NCBI GenBank assembly: GCA_030630395.1
Contig: DAOVNE010000116.1
Coordinates: 1 to 5,482 of the forward strand
From: Candidatus Eiseniibacteriota bacterium
GTDB lineage: Bacteria > Joyebacterota > Joyebacteria > Joyebacterales > Joyebacteraceae
Direction: 5' to 3'
DNA: 5,482 bases
Shown piece after piece: positions 1-5,482 of this stretch (position 1 is the first letter of the stretch; each line of letters starts with the position of its first letter). A program made the translations under genes and the position numbers. A model generated the notes under the pieces. That model saw only the letters and a program-made list of their open reading frames with translations. It did not search any database and had not been told where the DNA came from.

Positions 1-1
1 C

Positions 2-1627
2 TCGCCCCTGACATTGAGCGCGCACGTTGTCATCAACGAGGTCCTCTACGATCCCGACGGGAGCGATAGCGGGCACGAGTTCGTTGAACTCATGAACTGC
101 GGAGCTTCAGGCATTCTGCTTACGGGCTGGGTGCTCGAGACCGGCAACGGCGCCAATCCCGACGACTGGACCGTGGAGTGGATAGGTGGGGATCTCGACT
201 ACCTCGATCCGGGCGGGATCTTCCTGATAGGTGAGAGCGATGTTGTCCCGGCCCCGGACTACGAGACGCCGCTCGATCTCCAGAACGGCCCCGACGCCGC
301 GCGTCTGACCGATGGCTTTCAAGTCGTGGATCTTGTCGGCTGGGGCGAACCGCTCTTCCAGGGATACTACGAGGGATCGCCCGCAGAGGACACGGCGTCC
401 GGCTACTCGCTTGCACGCATTCCCGATTGCTACGACAACGATGCCAACAGCCTCGATTTCTCATCCTCAGTTCCTACCCCCGGGTACCGAAACGCGCTCG
501 AGCACGATCTCTCGATTCGCGTCCTCCACGCCGGGAGAGTGATCCTGCCCGCCGATGAGCCGGTGCGGGTCGAGTGCAGAATAGAGAACGTCGGATCCGT
601 TCCGATAGAGGCGGGAAGCGCCCTCCTTCGGCTGTTCGCCGATGATTCACAGCTTCCGACGGCAGCAGAGATCGTGGATGAAGAGCTGGCGCCGAGGGAC
701 ACGCTCCTGATGTCCCTCACCTGGAACTCGCCTGGCGCAGGCTATCACACAGCTGAGATTGCTCTCGATCACGGTGAGGATGACAGCACGGACAACAACA
801 CGGCGACGACGTCCTTCACGGTCGGTCGCGCGGGCGCTCTCGTGGCGCTGAACGAGATCATGCATTCCCCGCTCGAAGGCGCCACGGAGTGGCTCGAGCT
901 TGTGAATGTCAGCGGCGAGTCTCTGAGTCTTGCCGGGTGGATGATCGGGGACGATGCCGATGCATCCATGATCTCATCGGTCACCCCTGGTGAGGAGATA
1001 CTGCTTTCGCCTGGTGGCTTCCTTGTCGTGGCACGTGATCCTGAGCTTGTCACGGCAGCAGCGCCCGTTGTCGAGAGCGAGCATTGGGAGGCGCTGAGCG
1101 TGAACGACCACGTAGCGCTACTCGATCGGTTCGGGACTCCGATCGACGTCGTGATCTACTCGAGCAACTGGGGCGGCGACAAGGGGATATCACTTGAACG
1201 CGCCCGGCCGGAGATGACGTCGGATGACGCCAACAACTGGGGAGGATGCGTGGCGCCCGAGGGAGGGACGCCGGGGCGCACAAACAGCATCCACATCGCA
1301 CGTCTCCCGTCCGACGGACGACTGACGGTCTCGCCGAACCCATTCACTCCCGACGGTGACGGGCATGACGATCGCACGGTCATTCACTTCGACCTGCCGG
1401 TAGCGCGGGCCACCATCAGGCTCACGGTTCTCGATCTCAAGGGGCGGGTCCGTGCCGTTCTGGAGGATCTGGTGGCCACATCTGGACGGCATGAGCTCAT
1501 CTGGAACGGGGAGGATGATAACGGCGCCGTGCTTCCGTCCGGGCTCTACGTGCTTCTTCTTGAAGCGATCGATGCCCGCGCCGGCGTCATTGTCAGGGCG
1601 AAAGCCGCGGTCGCGTTGGTCCGCTAG
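2..1627 (+). CDS. Secreted lamin-tail domain protein with CARDB-like and C-terminal FlgD/CHU_C-type Ig domain (5' partial)
   Basis: The frame is open to the left edge, so the gene begins upstream. The first in-frame start, TTG at 14, has no ribosome site and would give a protein without a signal peptide. The visible residues SPLTLSA before HVVINEV look like the end of a signal peptide. Numbering from the TTG codon: lamin-tail domain 1 at about 5-158 (INEVLYDP, EFVELMN, LTGWVLE); a CARDB-like beta-sandwich at about 165-270 (VECRIENVGSVPIEAG); lamin-tail domain 2 at about 277-424 (LNEIMHSP, EWLELVNVS, LAGWMIGD); and a FlgD/CHU_C-type Ig domain at about 437-537 (SPNPFTPDGDGHDD, then WNGEDDNGAVLPSGLYVL). 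The last type is common at the C-terminus of exported FCB proteins and is often tied to secretion or surface anchoring. The protein is therefore inferred to be extracellular or surface-bound. No catalytic domain is visible. Domain calls are firm; the biological role is unknown. Confidence 0.88.
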   Translation, partial: SPLTLSAHVVINEVLYDPDGSDSGHEFVELMNCGASGILLTGWVLETGNGANPDDWTVEWIGGDLDYLDPGGIFLIGESDVVPAPDYETPLDLQNGPDAARLTDGFQVVDLVGWGEPLFQGYYEGSPAEDTASGYSLARIPDCYDNDANSLDFSSSVPTPGYRNALEHDLSIRVLHAGRVILPADEPVRVECRIENVGSVPIEAGSALLRLFADDSQLPTAAEIVDEELAPRDTLLMSLTWNSPGAGYHTAEIALDHGEDDSTDNNTATTSFTVGRAGALVALNEIMHSPLEGATEWLELVNVSGESLSLAGWMIGDDADASMISSVTPGEEILLSPGGFLVVARDPELVTAAAPVVESEHWEALSVNDHVALLDRFGTPIDVVIYSSNWGGDKGISLERARPEMTSDDANNWGGCVAPEGGTPGRTNSIHIARLPSDGRLTVSPNPFTPDGDGHDDRTVIHFDLPVARATIRLTVLDLKGRVRAVLEDLVATSGRHELIWNGEDDNGAVLPSGLYVLLLEAIDARAGVIVRAKAAVALVR

Positions 1628-1631
1628 GAGG
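1626..1631 (+). promoter_or_regulatory. Ribosome binding site AGGAGG for the small barrel gene
   Basis: AGGAGG overlaps the TAG stop of the preceding gene (1625-1627) and lies 6 nt before ATG 1638. It fixes that start against the longer in-frame extension back to 1452 and suggests translational coupling with the upstream gene. Confidence 0.85.
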
Positions 1632-1637
1632 CGCCGG

Positions 1638-2438
1638 ATGGAATCTGTGTTTCTCGTCGTTCTTGTGTGCATCTCGTCTCTCGCTGTGGCCTTCCCCGTT
1701 AGTGCCTCGTTCGAACTCGGTCGGCCTTCCGCGGCCAGAGCGGGAGCTCTCGATGTCCTGCCGGATATGGGACTAGTCTCTCTCGCCACGCGATCCGGAT
1801 CAGGGGGTCACATCGTCCTGTCGGCGGCTGAGCACTATGGGCTTCACGAGGTAAGGTCATTTGCGGTCGGGACGAGGCTCAGTCTTGGAGAGGGTGAGCT
1901 TGTCCTGGACGGATCGGGCATGGGTTCCTCCCTCTATCGGGAGCAGTCTCTCAAGGTCGGATGGGGAACTCCGGTCGGCGAGGGCGGGGCCATCCGCTTG
2001 AGCGCCCGTGTGATGGGGATCACGGCTGCCGGTCTTGAAAGCAGGTGGGCGGTCGCGCTCGACCCCGCGGTGCTGTGGCTTCTTCGTGGAAGGGTGGCCG
2101 CGGAGCTGTCGCTCGCAAACGCGACGGGCGTGTCAATAGGTGACTCCCGAGTCTCCTCCTCCGCACACGGCCGGCTGGCTCTTGTCCTCGATGACGCGGT
2201 CCTCGGGGTAGCCATGGAGAGCGAGCCCGGGTTTCCATACTCGTTCAGCATGGGTCTTGAACTCAGGGCCACGGATCGGTTCCGGCTGCGAGCCGGCGGC
2301 GGTACGGAGCCCGGCCGCGTGGCGGTCGGCTTCGGGATCGGCGCGATGCGTCCTCGCCGGCCGGTGGTGGACCTTGCGTGGCAGTGGCATCCCCATCTCG
2401 GAGGGTCCACGTTTGTGTCGATATCGTTCGGGTTATAG
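1638..2438 (+). CDS. Small outer-membrane beta-barrel protein, PorV/PorQ-like
   Basis: This is a 266-residue protein. Residues 1-23 form a signal peptide with hydrophobic core VFLVVLVCISSLAVAF and likely cleavage after VSA; its n-region is unusual in having Glu and no Lys/Arg. The mature start, FELGRPSAARAGA, resembles the opening of PorV/PorQ-type barrels. Alternating hydrophobic/polar strands follow. The C-terminal part matches the family pattern: RFRLRAGGGTEPGRVAVGFG (about 214-233), then VDLAWQWHPHLGGSTFVSIS and a final FGL, where family members typically have a DYA-like strand, LG-T and a last strand ending near an aromatic residue. The Asn-Pro-rich segment common near the N-terminus of longer members (about 300-350 aa) is not evident, so this is a short or divergent member. 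It sits 10 nt after the lamin-tail gene, suggesting one operon. In Bacteroidota PorV works in type IX secretion; whether this copy does is not shown. Confidence 0.8.
   Translation: MESVFLVVLVCISSLAVAFPVSASFELGRPSAARAGALDVLPDMGLVSLATRSGSGGHIVLSAAEHYGLHEVRSFAVGTRLSLGEGELVLDGSGMGSSLYREQSLKVGWGTPVGEGGAIRLSARVMGITAAGLESRWAVALDPAVLWLLRGRVAAELSLANATGVSIGDSRVSSSAHGRLALVLDDAVLGVAMESEPGFPYSFSMGLELRATDRFRLRAGGGTEPGRVAVGFGIGAMRPRRPVVDLAWQWHPHLGGSTFVSISFGL
2400..2405 (+). promoter_or_regulatory. Candidate ribosome binding site GGAGGG for the HHH-barrel gene
   Basis: GGAGGG lies 7 nt upstream of TTG 2413, which is in frame with the large barrel gene. It falls inside the end of the small barrel gene, where it also encodes Gly-Gly, so chance is possible. 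It is the best-spaced ribosome site near any in-frame start of the downstream gene: GTG 2482 has none. Confidence 0.5.
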
Positions 2439-4602
2439 GGGGCAGAGAGGACGGCGCGGGGGATGCAGCCGCTGCCCGGGGGTGTTGCTCCTCTCCACGC
2501 TCCTTCTCATGATGGCGACGACAGCCGAGTGCGATGAACTGCAGGAGTGGCTCCTGCCAGTCACTGACGAGCTGCTCTCGGACGACGGCGGCGATGAGAG
2601 CGCGGTGGCGGATTGGGTGATTCGGGAGGCAGCGGCCTTCAGGGCGAACCCGCTAGAGCTCAATAGCTGTTCTCTCTCGGGTATTCTGCGTGTTCCCTTC
2701 ATCGATCCCGCCTCTGCAGCCGCAGTCCTCCAGTATCGTGAGGAGAGGGGGGAACTCACGAGTCTCAGTGACCTTGTCGGCTTCAGGGGGCTTACGGTGG
2801 CATCGGTCGACGCCCTTGCGCCGTACGTCGTCGTGCCTGTGGCGGACGCGCGCGGCGCGCCTCCGGAAGGCGTGGCGGACCAGGTGCCCATCGCGGGCGC
2901 GGGTTCAGCTGCGAGCGCGCTCACCGCCACGGAAGGTCTTTCAGACGGAGCCGTCGATCCACCCGCCGCAGGGACGGGCCTGGTCTGGAACCTCACGACG
3001 AGGTTGTCGGGAAGCCGCGGCGGTTCAGATGACCCTGTGTGGGTTGGATGGGAGGACCCCCTTGCCGGGGCGAGAACGTGTGTCCGTCTGCGCGTCTCTC
3101 GTGGCGAGAGGTTGAGTGCAGGTGTGGCGTTTGAGAAGGACCCCGGCGAACGTAACCCCGCCGACCACGTGGCAGCGCACGTCACATGGAAGGGATCGTA
3201 CGGATATGCCATAGCAGGGGACTTCAACCTGCGTTGGGGACAGGGACTCATAGCAGGACCGCAGGGCATGGCGACCTCCGAGCGTCTTCCCGGTTCGCGC
3301 GATCGCACAAAGGGATACGATGGCATGTCCGAGACGACGGCGCGCCGAGGAATCACGGCCACCGGAACGATCGGGCGCGTGTCGCTGGGATTCATCACGG
3401 CGCGGACGCATCTCGATGCGACGATTGACGAGAACGGCAGCGTGACGTCCGTTCGAGCCTCCGGATATCACAGAACGGAGAGTGAGAGAGAGGGGAGGGA
3501 CGTGCTCACGGAGACGATCGCCGGTGGCCGCGTGACGGCGTCAGTTCTCGGTGAGCGCGGTGACCGGGTGGCGGCCACGGTCCTCGGTGACCGCTTGACG
3601 GCCTCGGTTCTCGGTGACACGAGAGGCCGCAACTCACCAGGGCAACATCTGAATCAACCATCGTTGACCTTAGGCGCAAGCCTGCTCCGATTCGCCTTCG
3701 ATCCTCCGCTGGCGGAGGGGGATCCTCTGAGGCAACGCTACCGTCTCAGTGGATCCGAGGTGACGCTGACTTCACTTGATGCTGTTCTCATGTCCGGGGA
3801 TTGGAGGACGGGGGTTGAGTTCGCTCGCTCGACCGCGGGAGGTAGTGCGCTTCTGGCAAGCGTGAGAGCGCGCACGGGCGCGGTGCGATCGTCGCTGGGA
3901 TGCGGCTATCAGTCGGAGAGCTTCCGGAGTCCCCTCGGCTCATCCCTCCCCGGGACATCCGGGGGCACGAATGCCCTCTCCGCATGGCTCAATCTCTCCT
4001 ATACAGCCCGGGGCGCGTGGAGGATCTGGGGGGTCGCCCGCATGACGGGCCATCCATGGAGGACCTACCACAACACTCTTCCCGAGCCCTCCGGTCTGAT
4101 CGAGCTCGGGACGGAGCTGAACCTGCAAGGCCTCGGGAGAATCACCTTCGGCAGCAGGCTTCGCGCGCGTTCGGTCGAGGATGGGGAGCCTGAGACAACA
4201 GGGCGGGAGGAGGTCCAGACGCAGTGGGTCGTCCTTCGGTCGTCCGGCGCCGGGGACCTGCGGCTGGCAATCCGTCGTTCGGTTGCGGACCTGGACGGTG
4301 TCCGATTGGGGAAGGCTGTGGCGTTGAGCACGCGCTCCACGATGCAACTGACCGAGTGCGTCGCTCTGGATTTCGGGGCCGTGACTATCACGGGCGAGGG
4401 GCAGAGATGTGGGATCACACACTACGGGCCGGGACTCACCGGGGAGATGGGGCTTCGGACCTTGAACGACCCCGGAACGAGGTGGTATATTCGGGCTCGG
4501 ACAACCATTTTCAGCAGCTTCTCCGTTACGGCCCGCCTGGCCGGTGGACTTGACCCGGGGCGTCTGGAGTTCGGTATTGGACTCGATGCCCGTGGCTGGT
4601 AG
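2413..4602 (+). CDS. Outer-membrane beta-barrel protein with N-terminal ComEA-like helix-hairpin-helix region
   Basis: TTG 2413 gives 729 residues, overlaps the previous gene by 26 nt, has GGAGGG 7 nt upstream, and supplies an Arg-rich n-region before the hydrophobic core VLLLSTLLLMMATTA (cleavage likely after TTA). GTG 2482 (706 aa) is the alternative but lacks a ribosome site and positive charges. From TTG: a paired helix-hairpin-helix region at about 77-141 (NPLELNSCS, VLQYREERGELTSLSDLVGF, LAPYV). A barrel with hallmarks of a Bacteroidota HHH-barrel family follows: EKDPGE (241-246), GDFNLRWGQGLIAG (269-282), SETTARRGI and HRTESE (353-358). It ends in alternating strands and a terminal Trp, then tandem stops TAG TAG. 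The HHH region would sit in the periplasm. ComEA HHH domains bind DNA, but here the first hairpin reads VPFID rather than GIG, so DNA binding is uncertain. Function is unknown. The family call is confident; the start is not. Confidence 0.82.
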   Translation: MCRYRSGYRGQRGRRGGCSRCPGVLLLSTLLLMMATTAECDELQEWLLPVTDELLSDDGGDESAVADWVIREAAAFRANPLELNSCSLSGILRVPFIDPASAAAVLQYREERGELTSLSDLVGFRGLTVASVDALAPYVVVPVADARGAPPEGVADQVPIAGAGSAASALTATEGLSDGAVDPPAAGTGLVWNLTTRLSGSRGGSDDPVWVGWEDPLAGARTCVRLRVSRGERLSAGVAFEKDPGERNPADHVAAHVTWKGSYGYAIAGDFNLRWGQGLIAGPQGMATSERLPGSRDRTKGYDGMSETTARRGITATGTIGRVSLGFITARTHLDATIDENGSVTSVRASGYHRTESEREGRDVLTETIAGGRVTASVLGERGDRVAATVLGDRLTASVLGDTRGRNSPGQHLNQPSLTLGASLLRFAFDPPLAEGDPLRQRYRLSGSEVTLTSLDAVLMSGDWRTGVEFARSTAGGSALLASVRARTGAVRSSLGCGYQSESFRSPLGSSLPGTSGGTNALSAWLNLSYTARGAWRIWGVARMTGHPWRTYHNTLPEPSGLIELGTELNLQGLGRITFGSRLRARSVEDGEPETTGREEVQTQWVVLRSSGAGDLRLAIRRSVADLDGVRLGKAVALSTRSTMQLTECVALDFGAVTITGEGQRCGITHYGPGLTGEMGLRTLNDPGTRWYIRARTTIFSSFSVTARLAGGLDPGRLEFGIGLDARGW
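3529..3618 (+). repeat. Three imperfect 27-nt in-frame repeats (9-residue beta-strand unit)
   Basis: Copies lie at 3529-3555, 3565-3591 and 3592-3618, encoding RVTASVLGE, RVAATVLGD and RLTASVLGD. A 9-nt spacer (Arg-Gly-Asp) separates copies 1 and 2; copies 2 and 3 abut. By hand comparison, copies 1 and 3 match at 23 of 27 bases, 2 and 3 at 22, and 1 and 2 at 20. The reading frame is kept. The unit is about one beta-strand plus turn, inside the barrel of the HHH-barrel gene just after the HRTESE motif. Confidence 0.85.
4462..4491 (+). promoter_or_regulatory. Possible sigma70-type promoter inside the 3' end of the HHH-barrel gene
   Basis: TTGAAC (4462-4467) and TATATT (4486-4491) are separated by 18 nt, matching the consensus at 4/6 and 5/6 positions. 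An AT-rich hexamer of this kind stands out in such GC-rich sequence. It would start transcription near 4498, about 170 nt before the flavoprotein gene. It lies within coding sequence and the host's promoter consensus is unknown, so this is a candidate only. Confidence 0.3.
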
Positions 4603-4620
4603 TAGAGCTGCTCACAGACT

Positions 4621-4648
4621 GCGCGCGTGGTGCGCGCTTCTCTATCTC
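4621..4648 (+). terminator. Possible weak rho-independent terminator between the barrel gene and the flavoprotein gene
   Basis: GCGCGC (4621-4626), loop GTGGT, GCGCGC (4632-4637) forms a 6-bp all-GC stem with a 5-nt loop. A pyrimidine-rich tail (TTCTCTATCTC) follows, with only 5-6 T and no true T run. It starts 18 nt after the stop codon of the barrel gene and ends before the next ribosome site, the right place for a terminator. The short stem and mixed tail leave room for a chance GC palindrome. Confidence 0.35.
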
Positions 4649-4655
4649 CGACACC

Positions 4656-4661
4656 GAGGAG
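4656..4661 (+). promoter_or_regulatory. Ribosome binding site GAGGAG for the flavoprotein gene
   Basis: GAGGAG lies 6 nt upstream of ATG 4668 and supports that start; the N-terminus it gives also fits the length expected before the first cluster motif in PreT-type proteins. Confidence 0.8.
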
Positions 4662-4667
4662 TCCCCT

Positions 4668-5482
4668 ATGGCCAACGAAGGCACAGCGCAGGCGTCGCTC
4701 GACGAGACCGGTCGAACCTACGCGCCGCACGAGGCGGTGATCGAAGCATCGCGTTGCCTCATGTGCGATGATCCGCCCTGCAATACGGGCTGCCCGGCCG
4801 GCGTCGATGTCAGACGCTTCATCCGGAAGATACGCTTCGGGAATCACCGAGGAGCTTCGCGTCTCATCCGCGAGGCGAACATCATGGTCGGGATCTGTGG
4901 CCGCGTCTGTCCACAGGAGATGCTCTGTATGGAGCATTGCACCCGGACCAATCTCGATACACCGATAGATATAGCCGGGCTCCAGCGATTCGCAGGCGAC
5001 GTCGAGTTGGCGTCTCTCGCGCCACTGCCCGACTCCGCAAAGGACCGCAAGGAGCGCGTCGCCATTATCGGCGCGGGGCCCGCCGGTCTGGGAGCGGCGG
5101 TTGAGCTCAGGAAGAGCGGTGTCGGAGTCACGGTCTTCGAGAAGTCCGGCGCTGTGGGCGGTGTACTGACGAGTGGGATCCCGCCGTTTCGCCTGGACCA
5201 GATCTTCGCTGCTGAGGAACTCGACTATGTTCGCCGCCTGGGCGCCGATGTGCAGCTCAAACAGGCTGCGGCTGAGCCCGCCGAGCTCCTTGAGCAAGGG
5301 TTCAGCGCCGTCTTCATCGGAATAGGGCTCGGGCGTGCATACACAATCGGCCTCGATGGCGAGGATCTGCCTCAAGTTCACGTCGCCTCAGATCTTCTGA
5401 CCGCCATCTCCATGGGGGAACGTCCCAGCCTCGGATCGCGCGTGGTCGTGATCGGCGGCGGCAACGTGGCCATGGACGCAGC
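4668..5482 (+). CDS. PreT/DPYD-N-type FAD-NAD(P)H oxidoreductase with N-terminal two-[4Fe-4S] domain (3' partial)
   Basis: 271 codons are present and the gene runs off the right edge. The N-terminal Fer4_20-type domain has C30-x2-C33-x4-C38-x3-C42-P, then C77-x3-C81-P-x4-C87-x3-C91 and Gln106 in GLQRF. This is the spacing of E. coli PreT and mammalian dihydropyrimidine dehydrogenase, where seven Cys and one Gln hold two clusters. The FAD site is VAIIGAGPAG (131-140) with Glu158 ending the second strand; GIPPFRL (170-176) is a conserved flavin-domain motif. A second nucleotide-binding motif for NAD(P)H begins at VVVIGGGNVAMD (259-270), cut by the edge. The enzyme would pass electrons from NAD(P)H through FAD and the clusters to a partner such as PreA or a glutamate-synthase-like subunit; which one is not visible. 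The C-x5-C-x3-C second half fits PreT better than GltD. Cytosolic, with no signal peptide. Family call firm, substrate unproven. Confidence 0.9.
   Translation, partial: MANEGTAQASLDETGRTYAPHEAVIEASRCLMCDDPPCNTGCPAGVDVRRFIRKIRFGNHRGASRLIREANIMVGICGRVCPQEMLCMEHCTRTNLDTPIDIAGLQRFAGDVELASLAPLPDSAKDRKERVAIIGAGPAGLGAAVELRKSGVGVTVFEKSGAVGGVLTSGIPPFRLDQIFAAEELDYVRRLGADVQLKQAAAEPAELLEQGFSAVFIGIGLGRAYTIGLDGEDLPQVHVASDLLTAISMGERPSLGSRVVVIGGGNVAMDA

Noticed and set aside
1452..1637. N-terminal extension of the small barrel gene back to 1452
   Set aside because: It would overlap the conserved FlgD-like domain of the upstream gene by far and bury the signal peptide; AGGAGG before ATG 1638 decides the start.
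1190..1789. Minus-strand open frame (199 codons) across the junction of the first two genes
   Set aside because: Runs through the C-terminal domain of one gene and the signal peptide of the next; no recognisable protein features.
2257..2412. N-terminal extension of the HHH-barrel gene back to ATG 2257
   Set aside because: It would add about 50 residues overlapping the conserved C-terminal strands of the small barrel gene and put the signal sequence deep inside the protein.
2465..2475. GCAGC-C-GCTGC palindrome between the two barrel genes
   Set aside because: A 5-bp stem with a single-base centre cannot form a stable hairpin and is likely chance in GC-rich DNA.
2512..2535. Possible lipoprotein cleavage site at ATTAEC of the HHH-barrel signal peptide
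   Set aside because: Glu directly before the Cys does not fit the lipobox, which needs a small residue there; ordinary cleavage after TTA is more likely.
2433..3398. Minus-strand open frame (321 codons) opposite the HHH-barrel gene
   Set aside because: Low-complexity Ser/Arg/Pro-rich translation, no domain or ribosome site, and it lies opposite conserved family motifs on the + strand.
4422..5381. Long minus-strand open frame (319 codons) opposite the flavoprotein gene
   Set aside because: The + strand here encodes unmistakable cluster and nucleotide-binding motifs; the minus frame has no recognisable domain, spans the intergenic gap, and long antisense frames are expected at this GC content.
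4668..5482. Identification of the flavoprotein as glutamate synthase small subunit GltD
   Set aside because: GltD has a GR-CPAPCE-type second motif; this protein has the C-x3-C-x5-C-x3-C form and downstream Gln of PreT/DPYD, so GltD is only a relative.

Overview
The window is a GC-rich stretch (clearly above 60% G+C by eye) with four genes, all on the + strand and tightly packed. No RNA gene, mobile element or CRISPR array is visible. The protein families point to a diderm of the FCB superphylum or a related candidate phylum (for example Eisenbacteria- or Krumholzibacteria-like lineages). The evidence is a secreted lamin-tail protein with a C-terminal FlgD/CHU_C-type domain, a PorV/PorQ-type small outer-membrane barrel, and an outer-membrane barrel preceded by a helix-hairpin-helix region as seen in Bacteroidota. 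The phylum is an inference from family content; no marker gene is present.

Layout: (1) positions 2-1627, a secreted multidomain protein whose signal-peptide end lies upstream of the window (lamin-tail, CARDB-like, lamin-tail, FlgD-like Ig). (2) 1638-2438, a small outer-membrane beta-barrel, 10 nt after gene 1 with an AGGAGG ribosome site overlapping gene 1's stop codon. (3) 2413 (or 2482)-4602, a large outer-membrane beta-barrel with an N-terminal ComEA-like helix-hairpin-helix region. (4) After a 65-nt gap holding a GC hairpin, 4668 to the right edge: the first 271 codons of a PreT/dihydropyrimidine-dehydrogenase-N-type flavoprotein with an intact N-terminal two-cluster [4Fe-4S] domain.

Genes 1-3 look like one transcription unit devoted to the cell envelope: a surface or exported protein and two outer-membrane barrels. 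Lamin-tail and helix-hairpin-helix domains are both linked elsewhere to nucleic-acid handling at the cell surface, so a role in binding or importing extracellular DNA is an attractive but unproven hypothesis. Gene 4 is a cytosolic redox enzyme and probably a separate unit. A possible promoter lies inside the 3' end of gene 3, and the hairpin before gene 4 may be a weak terminator.

The points most worth a second look are the conserved-looking three-gene envelope module, the uncertain start of gene 3 (TTG with a strong ribosome site, near three evenly spaced G5 runs), and a threefold 9-residue repeat inside the gene 3 barrel.
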